A stretch of DNA of 64,000 bases from NCBI RefSeq assembly GCF_014651935.1, contig NZ_BMXV01000007.1, positions 1-64,000 on the forward strand, read 5' to 3'. A model generated the notes under the pieces. That model was not told the DNA's origin. It was given only the letters and a program-made list of their open reading frames with translations, and ran no database searches. The first letter of the stretch is position 1, and each line of letters begins with the position of its first letter. Source of the stretch: Marinobacter zhanjiangensis. Its GTDB lineage: Bacteria > Pseudomonadota > Gammaproteobacteria > Pseudomonadales > Oleiphilaceae. A program made the position numbers and the translations under genes. This document shows positions 31,181-40,838 of the stretch, piece by piece.

Positions 31181-32176
31181 GTGTTTGAGAACCGAAAGAC
31201 CATAGATGTGCCTTGGGGCATGCCGCCCCAGCTGATGGTGGTCATTGATACCGAGGAAGAGTTTGACTGGAACGCCGACCCGGACCCGAGGTCCACTGCC
31301 GTCACGGCCATGGACCACATCCATCGCGCCCAAGACATCTTCAATGAGTACGGGATCGTGCCCTGTTACGTGGTGGATTACTCCATCGCGAGCCAGGAGC
31401 GCAGCGTCGCGCCCCTGAAATCCTTCCTGAATGCCGGGCAGTGCGAGATCGGCGCCCACCTGCACCCCTGGGTGAACCCTCCGGTCGAGGAAAGTCTCTC
31501 ACGTTCCAACATGTATCCGGGAAACCTGCCCGAATCCCTGGAGCGCCGCAAGCTGACCGAACTGCGGGACACCATTACCGAGGCATTCGGCGCTCGCCCC
31601 CACATCTACAAGGCCGGGCGCTACGGCTATGGCCCCAACACCACGGCCATACTGAAGGACCTGGGCTTCGATATTGACCTGTCGGTATGCCCACCCCTGG
31701 ATGCCCGGGGGGATGGGGGCCCGGACTACCGATACTACGATGCCTGGCCATTCTGGTACGGGCCTGCCGAAGGCAGAGTGCTGGAACTGCCGGTAACCGG
31801 CGGCTTCGTCGGTGTGGCGGGGAAGCTGTCGCCGCCGTTGTTCGACCTTGCCATGGCATTCCGCAAGCTCAAGGCGCCGGGCATTCTGTCACGGCTTGGC
31901 ATTGTTGACCGGTTGATGTTGTCGCCGGAGGGATTCCCGCCGGAAGAGCACATCAAGCTGACCCGTGACCTGTACCGTCGTGGTGTGCGCACCTTTACCT
32001 GGAGTTTTCACAGCCCCAGCGTGGTGCCGGGCCATACCAGTTATGTGCAGGACGAGCAGCAGCTGGAAGCTTTCCTCGACTCGTTCCGGCAATACTTTGA
32101 TTTCTTTTTTAATGAATTGGGTGGTGAGGCGTCGTCTCCCACCCGGTTAAAAACGCTGATGGAGAAGTGTGCATGA
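31181..32176 (+). CDS. Polysaccharide deacetylase-family protein (WalW-like)
   Basis: This 331-residue NodB-fold protein without a signal peptide contains PQLMVVIDTEEEFDWN (metal Asp), CEIGAHLHPWVNPP (His motif) and RPHIYKAGRYGYGPNT, resembling WalW-type proteins of polysaccharide loci. It should remove acetyl groups from a sugar intermediate. The start is a GTG at 31181 preceded by AGGGAAG. The stop overlaps the ATG of the carbamoyltransferase (ATGA). It is distinct from the deacetylase at 23940 and may act on a different sugar. Confidence 0.82.
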   Translation: MFENRKTIDVPWGMPPQLMVVIDTEEEFDWNADPDPRSTAVTAMDHIHRAQDIFNEYGIVPCYVVDYSIASQERSVAPLKSFLNAGQCEIGAHLHPWVNPPVEESLSRSNMYPGNLPESLERRKLTELRDTITEAFGARPHIYKAGRYGYGPNTTAILKDLGFDIDLSVCPPLDARGDGGPDYRYYDAWPFWYGPAEGRVLELPVTGGFVGVAGKLSPPLFDLAMAFRKLKAPGILSRLGIVDRLMLSPEGFPPEEHIKLTRDLYRRGVRTFTWSFHSPSVVPGHTSYVQDEQQLEAFLDSFRQYFDFFFNELGGEASSPTRLKTLMEKCA

Positions 32177-33999
32177 AAGTGCTTGGTATTTCGCCACTGG
32201 ACAAGGACTCAACGGTCTCGATTGTAGAAGATGGCCAGATCCTGTTCGCGGCTGGCGAGGAGCGTTTCTCCCGGGTGAAGCAGCAGGATGGATTCCCCCG
32301 GCTTGCTCTGGAAAAGGCCCTGGAGTACACCGGCAGCAAAATGAGCGATTTTGATCTGGTGTGTTACCCGTTCCTGACCTGGGAGAACGAGGCCAAGCTG
32401 TTCACGCAGAACCTGGAAGACGAGCGTGAGTTTATCCGCCGCTTCGAGCCCGCTGACCTGAACCGCCAGATCAAGGAAGCCCAGACCCGAGTGCCGGATC
32501 GGAACGAGCCGATTCATGGCCTGGAGCACCCGAATGCCATCATGGAAAAAGGCTTCCTGCACAGCTCCTACTATTCCATGGCCGGTGCCCAGCGGCTTGC
32601 CTCCAACAATGCGGCGTTGAAGGGCTCCCGTCATTGGGGGGAGGATGCGAGAGAGTCCTTCCGCAAGTGGGAAAAAGAGCTGGTTAGCGGCCTGCAACAG
32701 ATGGGCTGGGATAAGCCCGTCAAGCGTATGGACCACCACCTGTCCCACGCTGCCAACAGCTACCTGTGCAGCGGCTTCGATCGGGCACTGTGCATCACAC
32801 TGGATGGTTATGGTTCGGGCCTGGCCGGTTCCGCCAGCGAAGCCCGGGATGGCAAGATCCACCGGCTGCATGGCATCAGTTATCCCAACTCCCTGGGCAC
32901 ACTGTATGAACACGTAACCTCCAGTCTCGGCTTCAAGCCCAGCCGACACGAGGGCAAGATTGTCGGCCTGGCGTCCTACGGCGACCCGTCCATCCTGGGG
33001 GATATCCTGCTGGGCCGGATCGAGCAGGAACCAGGCGACTACCAGATCTATGAAGCCAATAACGTATATTTCTCCCGTTACCTGGCCTCCAAGTTCCCGA
33101 AAATCGATGTGGCGGCAGCCTATCAGCATGCCCTGGAAGTGGTGGCCACCAACTATGTCCGGCACTGGGTCGAAAAAACCGGCATCGACACCGTTGTCCT
33201 GTCCGGTGGAGTGACCGCCAACGTCAAGCTGAATCAGCGCATTTTCGAGATCGACGGGGTCAACAACATCTTTGTCTACCCCAACATGGGCGACGGTGGC
33301 TGCGGCACTGGCGCGGCGCTTTACCACAGCTGGCCAGGCGGCGTTAAGGATTCCCTCACCAGCACCTACCTGGGCCCTGACTACAGCGAGCGGGACATCG
33401 AGGCGGCGCTGCAGGCGGAGGGCCTGGAGTACACGCGCCCCAACAACCTGGCGGCGGAAGTGGCTGCCCTGATCCATGGCGGCGACGTGGTGGCCCGGTT
33501 TGACGGGCGGATGGAATATGGTCCCCGGGCCCTGGGTAACCGGTCGATTCTCTATCATGCCAGCGAGCCGGAAGTGAACCAGTGGCTGAACAAGCGTCTG
33601 GGTCGCACCGAATTCATGCCATTTGCCCCGGTCACCCTCTACGAGGCCCGGGAGAAGTGCTACCAGGGTATCCGTGGTGCCGAACACAGCGCCGAATTCA
33701 TGACCATTACCTTCAACTGCACGGATTTCATGCGGGAGAACTGCCCGGCGGCGGTGCATGTGGACGGTACGGCGCGGCCCCAGCTGATTCGTCGTGAAGT
33801 GAACCCCGGCTACTACGATATTCTCAAGGAGTACGAAAAAATCAGCGGTGTCCCCAGCCTGATCAACACCAGTTTCAACATGCACGAAGAGCCCATCGTG
33901 AATTCACCGTCAGACGCGGTCAGGGCCTTTGTCCAGGGGGCGCTGGATTATCTGGCCATTGGCCCCTTCCTGGTCAAACAGCCGAATCCGGCGCACTGA
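32173..33999 (+). CDS. Carbamoyltransferase (NodU/CmcH family)
   Basis: This enzyme of about 608 residues transfers a carbamoyl group from carbamoyl phosphate to a sugar hydroxyl. The ASKHA-like N-terminal domain has MKVLGISPLDKDSTVSIV, KRMDHHLSHAANSYLCSGF and VVLSGGVTANVKLNQR; the C-terminal domain has RFDGRMEYGPRALGNRSILY and PSLINTSFNMHEEPIV. ATG 32173 overlaps the preceding stop; GTG at 32167 is less likely. carAB, which makes its donor, is elsewhere in the window. It probably decorates the exopolysaccharide. Confidence 0.92.
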   Translation: MKVLGISPLDKDSTVSIVEDGQILFAAGEERFSRVKQQDGFPRLALEKALEYTGSKMSDFDLVCYPFLTWENEAKLFTQNLEDEREFIRRFEPADLNRQIKEAQTRVPDRNEPIHGLEHPNAIMEKGFLHSSYYSMAGAQRLASNNAALKGSRHWGEDARESFRKWEKELVSGLQQMGWDKPVKRMDHHLSHAANSYLCSGFDRALCITLDGYGSGLAGSASEARDGKIHRLHGISYPNSLGTLYEHVTSSLGFKPSRHEGKIVGLASYGDPSILGDILLGRIEQEPGDYQIYEANNVYFSRYLASKFPKIDVAAAYQHALEVVATNYVRHWVEKTGIDTVVLSGGVTANVKLNQRIFEIDGVNNIFVYPNMGDGGCGTGAALYHSWPGGVKDSLTSTYLGPDYSERDIEAALQAEGLEYTRPNNLAAEVAALIHGGDVVARFDGRMEYGPRALGNRSILYHASEPEVNQWLNKRLGRTEFMPFAPVTLYEAREKCYQGIRGAEHSAEFMTITFNCTDFMRENCPAAVHVDGTARPQLIRREVNPGYYDILKEYEKISGVPSLINTSFNMHEEPIVNSPSDAVRAFVQGALDYLAIGPFLVKQPNPAH

Positions 34000-34032
34000 T
34001 CTATTTTTTGCGGCGGGCGGAGCAGGACGCTG

Positions 34033-35160
34033 ATGACAGCAGGTAAGCTGGAGGTAAGCCAACAGGCCATCACTAACCCGGAACAGCTCCGTAGGGAGTG
34101 GGAGGACCTGGAGAGCCGGTCCGCGCCCACGGTCTTCCTGTCGTGGCAGTGGCTGGGGCACTGGCTTGAAGTGTATCAGCCAAATGCCACCGTGCTGCGG
34201 GTGACCGAAGGTGGCCGTTTGATCGGGCTGGGCATGGTGGTGGCATCGGACGAGCGACGCCACGGGGTACTGCGATCCCGTTGCCTGCGTCTGCATCAGA
34301 CCGGGCGCAAGGTGCTGGACCAGATCTGGATTGAATACAACGGCTTTCTGGCGGAGCATGGCCGTGATCGGGAAGTCTCAGCAGCCTGCCTGGATTTTCT
34401 TGAGCGCCAGCGCGATTCCTGGGACGAGTTCGTGGTGGGGGCTATTGATGCGGACGAGGCAGACTTCTACGCCCGCACCACCGGCCTGCACAAACATGTC
34501 CGTTGGCAGGCCCCCTGTTATGGCGTCGACCTGGACCAGTTGCGACGCAACGGCAGGCATTACCTGGATACCCTGTCCCGCAACAGCCGGTATCAGATCA
34601 ACCGGGCGCATCGCCTGTATGAGGAGCGGGGACCGGTGGCGCTGGTTCGGCCAGACAACGTTGAGGAAGCGCTGGCGATGTTCGACAGCATCGGCCCCCG
34701 TCACTTGGAGCGCTGGGGCGGCGGCCCGGACCAGAGTGGTTTCGCCAACCCGGACTTTGTCCGCTTCCATCGCTCGCTGATTCGCAGTCAGTGGGCCGAG
34801 GGTGGCGTGGACCTGGTGTCGGTGCGGGCCGGGGATGACGTGATTGCGTCTTTCTACAACCTGCTTCACAAACAGGTGGTGTACTTCTATCTGGGTGGCA
34901 TGATGTCGGAAACGGACAACAAACTGAAGCCGGGGTTGCTCGGGCACAGCCTGTGCATTGAAGACTATCGTCAGCATGGATTTCACTACTACGACTTCAT
35001 GGGTGGTGACGAGCGTTACAAGGCGAACCTTGGCCAGTGCCACCGGCAACTGGTGCAGATAGCCCTGCAACGGCCCCGGTTCAAACTGAAGTTGGAAAGT
35101 GCCCTGCGAGAAGCGAAACACCACTGGCTGGGTGAGCCGGGGGCCGGTTATGGGCGTTAA
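34033..35160 (+). CDS. CelD/BcsL-like GNAT acyltransferase
   Basis: This 375-residue protein has two GNAT-like halves of the CelD/BioF2 type: FLSWQWLGHWLEVYQPNATV near the N-terminus, LSRNSRYQINRAHRLYEE in the middle and a C-terminal ASFYNLLHKQVVYFYLGGMM. The family adds acyl or aminoacyl groups to cell-surface sugars. It is directly followed by a FemAB-like gene of the same superfamily (10 bp gap), so the two may work in sequence or together. Substrate unknown. Confidence 0.82.
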   Translation: MTAGKLEVSQQAITNPEQLRREWEDLESRSAPTVFLSWQWLGHWLEVYQPNATVLRVTEGGRLIGLGMVVASDERRHGVLRSRCLRLHQTGRKVLDQIWIEYNGFLAEHGRDREVSAACLDFLERQRDSWDEFVVGAIDADEADFYARTTGLHKHVRWQAPCYGVDLDQLRRNGRHYLDTLSRNSRYQINRAHRLYEERGPVALVRPDNVEEALAMFDSIGPRHLERWGGGPDQSGFANPDFVRFHRSLIRSQWAEGGVDLVSVRAGDDVIASFYNLLHKQVVYFYLGGMMSETDNKLKPGLLGHSLCIEDYRQHGFHYYDFMGGDERYKANLGQCHRQLVQIALQRPRFKLKLESALREAKHHWLGEPGAGYGR

Positions 35161-35170
35161 GGAGCGGTTT

Positions 35171-36244
35171 ATGTCGGTTATGGACGACGTAGAAGTAGTC
35201 GCGACTGGGCACAGAGAGGCCCGAGCAGCGGGATGGGATGATTACGTCAGCCGCCACCCGGACGGCACCGGCTACCATCAGCTGGCCTGGACCGAGAGCA
35301 TTGCCTCTGCCTACGGGCACCGGGTCTGGTGTCTGCTGGCGATGTCGCCCGGCGGCAACCTGTCCGGGGTGATGCCGGTTTGCGAATTCCGGGTGCCCCT
35401 GATGGGAGCCCACTGGATATCCTTGCCCTATTGTGATCTTGGCGGCCCTCTCGCCAGCAGCGAAAAGGCTGCATCCGCCCTGCGGGCACGGGCGCTGGAA
35501 CTGGTGCAGCGGCACAGCGGCAAAGGGTTGCACCTGCGTTTACCGGGACGAGCGGTTGACCCGTTGACCGAATCGACCCTGGCCAAAGTGAGCATGCTGT
35601 GCAAGTTGCCCGAGAGCAGTGACGCCCTGTTCAGCCGTTACAAGCCCAAACTCCGGAGCCAGATCCGCAAGGCCGAAAAAAACGGGCTGAGCGCTGAAGT
35701 GACGTCCGGGCCGGAAGCCATCGGCTGTTTCTACCGCGTGTTTGCCGACAACATGCATCGTCTGGGGTCACCGGTGCACAGTTTGCGGTGGTTTCAGGAG
35801 TTGCAGGCAGCGTTCGGTGACCGGCTCAAGGTCGGGCTGGTCTGGTTCGACGACAAGGTCATCGGTGCCGGCATTATCCTGATCAACGGCGCCAGGGCCA
35901 GTATTCCCTGGGCCTCTACCCTGGCGGACTATAATCGCCTGGCGCCTAACATGCTTCTGTACTGGACACTGCTTGCCCATGTAACGGACGCGGGCTGCCG
36001 GGTATTCGATTTTGGCCGTTCCACCCCCGGGGAGGGAACCTATCGCTTCAAGAAGCAGTGGGGTGCCGAGCCCCACGAACTGAACTGGCTGGACTTCGGC
36101 CCTGGTGGTGAACCGGTTATCGAGGCTGCGTCGTCCACGCAGGGCAGCCGGGTGCGTACCATGGTGGAGTCGGCCTGGCAGCGGCTACCGCTATCCGTGG
36201 CCAACCTGCTGGGTCCAGTGGTAAGGAAGTACATCAGTTTATGA
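35171..36244 (+). CDS. XrtA-associated FemAB-like protein
   Basis: This protein of about 357 residues belongs to the FemAB-like subgroup of PEP-CTERM loci (TIGR03019-like). It contains GYHQLAWTESIASAYGHRVW, KPKLRSQIRKAEKNG, NMHRLGSPVHSLRWFQEL and FDFGRSTPGEGTYRFKKQWG, all typical. FemAB relatives transfer amino acids, but the donor here is unknown. The ATG at 35171 follows AAGGAGCG; the open frame extends upstream within the preceding gene. The stop overlaps the start of the next gene (ATGA). Confidence 0.9.
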   Translation: MSVMDDVEVVATGHREARAAGWDDYVSRHPDGTGYHQLAWTESIASAYGHRVWCLLAMSPGGNLSGVMPVCEFRVPLMGAHWISLPYCDLGGPLASSEKAASALRARALELVQRHSGKGLHLRLPGRAVDPLTESTLAKVSMLCKLPESSDALFSRYKPKLRSQIRKAEKNGLSAEVTSGPEAIGCFYRVFADNMHRLGSPVHSLRWFQELQAAFGDRLKVGLVWFDDKVIGAGIILINGARASIPWASTLADYNRLAPNMLLYWTLLAHVTDAGCRVFDFGRSTPGEGTYRFKKQWGAEPHELNWLDFGPGGEPVIEAASSTQGSRVRTMVESAWQRLPLSVANLLGPVVRKYISL

Positions 36245-37410
36245 TGACCTTGCTGATACTGGTTACGCTGTTTTGCCTGCTGGTTCCCGCCTACGTCTAT
36301 GCGGGCTACCCCTGTGCACTGTGGCTGCTCACCCTGGGGCGAACCGGCGCGACCCACCGTATGTGGGACACCCGGCCGAGCGTGGCGTTGATCATCTCCT
36401 GCTATAACGAGGCGTCAGTCATTCGGGACAAGCTGGAGAATGCCCTTGCGCTGGACTACCCCAAAGACAAGCTGACCATCGTGGTGGTATCCGACGGATC
36501 CGATGATGGCACCGATGACATTGTCCGGGAGTATGCCCTGGCTGGCGTCCAACTGATCCGGCAGGAGGGCCGGCTTGGCAAGACCATGGGCCTGAACCTG
36601 GCGATGGAGAAGTTGGACTCCGAGGTCACCGTCTTCAGTGATGCCAATGCCCTCTATGCGCCAGACGCCATTGGCAAGCTGGTGCGTAACTTTGCCGATG
36701 AAAAGGTGGGGTACGTGGTGGGGGCTGCCCTTTATACGGATAAGGACAGCGGCGCCAGTGCCCAAAACGAGAATCTGTATTGGCGGTACGAGCTGGCCAT
36801 CAAGGCCATGGAGTCGCGGCTGCACTCCGTGGTGGGGGGTGATGGCGCCATCTATGCGATCCGCTCGCACCTCTGGCAGCCACTGGACCAGAAAGACATC
36901 AACGACTTCGTCAATCCCCTGCAGATTATTGCCCGGGGTTATCGGGGTATCTTCGAGCCGGAGGCCCGGTGCTACGAGGAAACCGCTGGCGATTTCGGCC
37001 GGGAAATTGCCCGCAAGGAGCGAATCGTTAACCGCAGCATCCGCGGCCTGATGCGGGTCAAGGCCACCATGAACCCGTTCAGGGTAGGCATCTTTGCCTG
37101 GCAGGTTGTTTCCCACAAGTTGCTGCGGTGGTTGATTCCGCTGTTCCTGGCCTTGGCGGCCATCGGCAGTGCCTTGTTGGCAACCCAGGGATTCGGCTTT
37201 TTCCAGCTTATTACCGTCGGTGCGGTTTTATTGCTGTTACTGGCTGGTAGAGGTCATCTGGCAAGGGACAAAAATTCTCTGTCAATCTGGGTTTCCGTGC
37301 CCTATTACTTTGTGATGGTGAATCTGTACTCCCTGAAGGGAATCCTGCGGGCATTGCGGGGCGAAACGCAGGTGACCTGGAGCAGTGCTCGTTCAAAGGA
37401 AGGGCTTTAG
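36241..37410 (+). CDS. Membrane glycosyltransferase, family 2
   Basis: This 389-residue protein has an N-terminal membrane helix (LLILVTLFCLLVPAYVYAGY), a GT2 catalytic domain (SVALIISCYNEASVIRDKLE, VVSDGSDDGTDDI, the DxD-type TVFSDANALYAP and QRKERIVNRSIRGL-type acceptor region) and three C-terminal helices. This is the architecture of processive or membrane GT2 enzymes. It should add a sugar of the repeat unit at the inner membrane. It overlaps the FemAB-like gene by four bases. Confidence 0.9.
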   Translation: MMTLLILVTLFCLLVPAYVYAGYPCALWLLTLGRTGATHRMWDTRPSVALIISCYNEASVIRDKLENALALDYPKDKLTIVVVSDGSDDGTDDIVREYALAGVQLIRQEGRLGKTMGLNLAMEKLDSEVTVFSDANALYAPDAIGKLVRNFADEKVGYVVGAALYTDKDSGASAQNENLYWRYELAIKAMESRLHSVVGGDGAIYAIRSHLWQPLDQKDINDFVNPLQIIARGYRGIFEPEARCYEETAGDFGREIARKERIVNRSIRGLMRVKATMNPFRVGIFAWQVVSHKLLRWLIPLFLALAAIGSALLATQGFGFFQLITVGAVLLLLLAGRGHLARDKNSLSIWVSVPYYFVMVNLYSLKGILRALRGETQVTWSSARSKEGL

Positions 37411-37413
37411 GTT

Positions 37414-38313
37414 ATGTCATCTGGCGAGATTGGTAGCATGCATTCACCCGTTTTTCTGATCGGAACACAGCGTTCTGGTACGACGCTGCTTTGCCGCATG
37501 CTGACTGCGCACCCGGACGTTTTTATTAAGAACGAGCTTCCAGTTCGCTCGGTTTTTACCGAAGGCGCTAGTCGTGAAGATATCGAGCGCAACATTGGCC
37601 ATTTTGTAAAAAAACAATATGGCGAAGATATTCCCGCCTTGCTGCAGAAGGAAGGAAAGAAGATCTGGGGACTGAAGGATCCGGAACTGACCCGTTATCT
37701 GGAACCACTGAAGCAGTTTTTGCCAGAGGCGCGATTCATTGTCATAACCCGGGATCCAAGGGCGGTGGTCAACTCCTATATGGAGAATAAATGGGGGCTC
37801 GGAACCAATGCCTATACGGGGGCTCAGCGGTGGCGTGAGGAGGTTGAGGAGCAACTCGCCTTCGAAGCTGAGCTTCCCGATAAAGTGCTTCGCCTACGGT
37901 ATGAAGATCTGGTCTTTGATCAACAGGAAAGCCTTGAAAAAGTGTGTGATTTCCTGGGCATTGCCTTCGAACAGAGCATGATGGATTATGCGGATCAAAA
38001 AGCCTTCGTGATTAAAAGCCGGGAAAACAGGCATACTTTTCGGGCTCCCGACCCGGCTCTGACCAAAAAATGGCGCAGCAAGCTAAGCGATCACCAGGTC
38101 CGGGTCATCGATTCGATCGCACGGCGGGCCATGGAAAATACAGGTTACCAGGCCGAGGCAGAACCCTACTCGGTGCCGGCCTGGATGGCTGCCTGGTATC
38201 GCCTGCACCAGGCTGTTGTTGGTGAACTCCAGATCCAGTATCGCTGGCGAGTCCAGCACTGGCGTCGGATTTTGCGGGCACGTCTCAAACCGACAACACA
38301 TTCTTCAGGCTAA
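37414..38313 (+). CDS. Sulfotransferase
   Basis: This 299-residue PAPS-dependent sulfotransferase has the 5'-phosphosulfate loop FLIGTQRSGTTLLCRML (about residues 14-30) and the 3'-phosphate motif ITRDPRAVVNSYMENKWG. No signal peptide is seen, so it acts in the cytoplasm, presumably on a lipid-linked sugar. It lies 3 bp after the GT2 gene. A second, less similar sulfotransferase lies at 49718. The frame of the next gene extends back into this one, but the real start is after its stop. Confidence 0.9.
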   Translation: MSSGEIGSMHSPVFLIGTQRSGTTLLCRMLTAHPDVFIKNELPVRSVFTEGASREDIERNIGHFVKKQYGEDIPALLQKEGKKIWGLKDPELTRYLEPLKQFLPEARFIVITRDPRAVVNSYMENKWGLGTNAYTGAQRWREEVEEQLAFEAELPDKVLRLRYEDLVFDQQESLEKVCDFLGIAFEQSMMDYADQKAFVIKSRENRHTFRAPDPALTKKWRSKLSDHQVRVIDSIARRAMENTGYQAEAEPYSVPAWMAAWYRLHQAVVGELQIQYRWRVQHWRRILRARLKPTTHSSG

Positions 38314-38329
38314 GGCGAATCACGCAGCG

Positions 38330-39676
38330 ATGTCCAAGTTTGCGCTACTGTTCATTATGGTTTTCTTTGGCTGTGTGATAGCAACGCTCGCGTACAGTGG
38401 CACGGCGGCGTTTATCCTGTACCAGCTCGTTTACTTTCTGAACCCAGACACCCGCTGGTGGTCTGCTGAAATACCCGGCATCCCGTATTCATTCATCGCG
38501 GCGGTTCTGATGTTGATGGCACTGGGTATAAAGTACGGCGACTACTCGAAAATCAGCCCCTGGAAAGCGCAGCCGGTATTCAAGTGGCTCATCGGTCTTT
38601 TGGTTATGTATTACCTGGCCAAGATCTGGGCTTTAAACGGTGCCGTCCATGATCGCTTCACCTTTGACTTTACCAAGCTGATGATCATTGTTTTCGTGGC
38701 TTACAAGCTTGTGAATTCCGAACGCGCACTTGATGCATCTATTTGGGCTTACTTGATAGGGGCTACCTACATCGGGTATGTGGCAACCATAACCGGTAGA
38801 AATTCGAGGGATCGTGTTGAAGGCATTGGTCTTGTGGATTCGCCGGATGCCAATGGCGTGGCATCAGCTCTGGTGCCCGCGGGCGCTCTGCTGATGTATT
38901 ACGCCTGGATGGGCAACTGGAAAGTCAAGTTTCTCTGTGTAGGCTGTGGTGCGCTGATTGCGAATGGTCTGGTGTTAATCAACAGCCGGGGTGCGTTTCT
39001 GGGTGTTGTGGTCGGCGCCGGAATTTATCTTCTGCATATGATTTTTTCGCGCCACCGAAAAAAGGGCCAGAGGGCAATGGCAATAATGATCGCAGTAGCC
39101 GGTATCAGCGGCGGACTCTATGTAACAGACGATGTGTTCTGGGACCGTATGCAGACCCTTGAGAACCTGGAGTCGAAGGAAAGCGGTGCCGGTCGGGTAA
39201 CCTTCTGGTTAACGACCTTTGACATGCTGAAGGACTACCCCATGGGCATGGGGGTGCAGGGATACAATCAATTGGCTTCATTCTACATGGATGATGAAAC
39301 CCGCGGCGGTGTGGAGAACCGCAGTGTCCATTCGCTCTGGTTTCAGGGGCTGGGTGAGGTTGGCCCGGTCGGTTTCGGACTGTTTGTGATGGCGTTACTG
39401 GCACTCCGTCGAATGTCGCGCAAAGCAAAGGGCTTGGCGCTTGACCGGGGGGAAAGTACAACTTATTTCAAACTGCTTGCCCTGGAATGTGCTTTGATAA
39501 GTTATTTAGTGGCAGGGTCCTTTATCAACCAGTTCCGGGCGGAAATACTGTACTGGATGATACTGCTGGTCGCGGTTGGCACCAACGTGTACTACCTTCA
39601 GCGCGTTGAAAAGGCAAAGCTCGTGCCTGCTGTAAAAAGGCCGAAAATAAAAAGCCTCGGGGGGGCAGAAGCATGA
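38330..39676 (+). CDS. O-antigen ligase/polymerase-like protein (exosortase-locus type)
   Basis: This inner-membrane protein of about 448 residues has roughly ten helices (for example FALLFIMVFFGCVIATLAYS and AMAIMIAVAGISGGLYV). It shows the Wzy/WaaL pattern: RNSRDRVEGIGLVDSPDANG, a LINSRGAFLGVVVG loop and DYPMGMGVQGYNQ followed by VENRSVHSLWFQGLGEVG. It resembles the exosortase-A-associated O-ligase group (TIGR03097-like). It should polymerise or ligate repeat units in the periplasm. The start at 38330 follows the sulfotransferase stop by 16 bp; the upstream part of the frame is hydrophilic overlap. Confidence 0.85.
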   Translation: MSKFALLFIMVFFGCVIATLAYSGTAAFILYQLVYFLNPDTRWWSAEIPGIPYSFIAAVLMLMALGIKYGDYSKISPWKAQPVFKWLIGLLVMYYLAKIWALNGAVHDRFTFDFTKLMIIVFVAYKLVNSERALDASIWAYLIGATYIGYVATITGRNSRDRVEGIGLVDSPDANGVASALVPAGALLMYYAWMGNWKVKFLCVGCGALIANGLVLINSRGAFLGVVVGAGIYLLHMIFSRHRKKGQRAMAIMIAVAGISGGLYVTDDVFWDRMQTLENLESKESGAGRVTFWLTTFDMLKDYPMGMGVQGYNQLASFYMDDETRGGVENRSVHSLWFQGLGEVGPVGFGLFVMALLALRRMSRKAKGLALDRGESTTYFKLLALECALISYLVAGSFINQFRAEILYWMILLVAVGTNVYYLQRVEKAKLVPAVKRPKIKSLGGAEA

Positions 39677-40836
39677 GGCCGTTGCGAGTGTTGCAGTTTA
39701 TAACCCCGGCGGGCTTCTACGGTGCAGAACGGTGGGTTATTGCCCTGGCCAATAACCTGCCGGGCGAGCACATGATCTGTGATCTGGCCGTAACCCGGGA
39801 AAGCGCAAGCCAGGACCTTTCCGTAGCCGAGCATTACCCGGAGCATGCTGGGCAAGTGCATTACATTCCGATGACAGGACGGTTCGATGTTCGCGCAGTC
39901 CTGCGGCTTATTGAAATTATACGTAATCGACGAATCGATGTTATTCATACCCATGGGTACAAATCGGATATTCTGGGCCTTCTCGCCGCTCGCAGGGCCG
40001 GCATTAAATGCGTCAGTACCCCCCATGGTTTTTCCGGCAAGGTAGGCTTCAAGCTGGGAGCCTTCATAAAGCTGGGAACGTTCATGTTGCGATACTTTGA
40101 TGCAGTAGTCCCTCTTTCCGAAGAACTTATGGCGGATATGAAGCGGTTCGGAGTGCCCGAGAGCAGGACCCACTTTATCCGAAACGGCGTGGACCTGAAG
40201 GAAATTGACAAGGCATTGCAGGATTCGCAAGCCTCTCAGGAAGATCCTGTTGCCTCCCGGGTCAAGACAATAGGCTTCATTGGCCAGATGATTCCCAGAA
40301 AGGGCCTGGGCGACCTGCTGCAAAGCTTTGACCGGCTTCATCAGAACCACCCACAATACCGTCTTCAACTACTGGGGGACGGACGCCAGCGTGCTGCGCT
40401 AGAGGAACAGGCCGCCAATCTTGATAGTGGTAATGCTATCGAATTCCTGGGTTTTCGCACTGACCGGCTGGCGCTTTTGTCCCGGTTTGATTTGTTCGTT
40501 ATGACCTCGTCCCTGGAAGGAATTCCGCGTTGCATGATGGAAGCCATGGCCGTAGGCATTCCGGTGGTCGCCTATGACATTCCGGGCGTGGATCAGCTGA
40601 TCGAACATGAAAAAACCGGATTGTTGGCCCCTCCTGGCGACAGGGAAGCACTGGCCCGGTGCTGTGAGCGAGTGCTGGAAGATGGTGCTCTCGCCCAATC
40701 CCTCACTACTGCTGCCCATGCTCGCATTGATAACGACTATTCAGCCGCACGTATGGCAAGAGAATACGAAGTTCTGTTTCAGAAATTGCTGGACAACAGT
40801 GCGGCCACAGTGGTTAGCGACAGAGGGGGTGGTTAG
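39673..40836 (+). CDS. Glycosyltransferase, family 4
   Basis: This 387-residue GT-B retaining transferase has the N-terminal donor-entry loop LQFITPAGFYGAERWVIALA and HTHGYKSDILGLLAAR, and a C-terminal nucleotide-sugar domain with IGFIGQMIPRKGLGDLL and the E-x7-E motif in SLEGIPRCMMEAMAVG. It is cytoplasmic and adds a sugar to the lipid-linked repeat. Its ATG overlaps the stop of the polymerase gene, and the amidotransferase gene begins 2 bp after. Confidence 0.92.
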   Translation: MRPLRVLQFITPAGFYGAERWVIALANNLPGEHMICDLAVTRESASQDLSVAEHYPEHAGQVHYIPMTGRFDVRAVLRLIEIIRNRRIDVIHTHGYKSDILGLLAARRAGIKCVSTPHGFSGKVGFKLGAFIKLGTFMLRYFDAVVPLSEELMADMKRFGVPESRTHFIRNGVDLKEIDKALQDSQASQEDPVASRVKTIGFIGQMIPRKGLGDLLQSFDRLHQNHPQYRLQLLGDGRQRAALEEQAANLDSGNAIEFLGFRTDRLALLSRFDLFVMTSSLEGIPRCMMEAMAVGIPVVAYDIPGVDQLIEHEKTGLLAPPGDREALARCCERVLEDGALAQSLTTAAHARIDNDYSAARMAREYEVLFQKLLDNSAATVVSDRGGG

Positions 40837-40838
40837 CC

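Noticed and set aside
32209..33885. 558-codon antisense frame over the carbamoyltransferase
   Set aside because: The plus strand has all carbamoyltransferase motifs; the antisense translation matches nothing I know.
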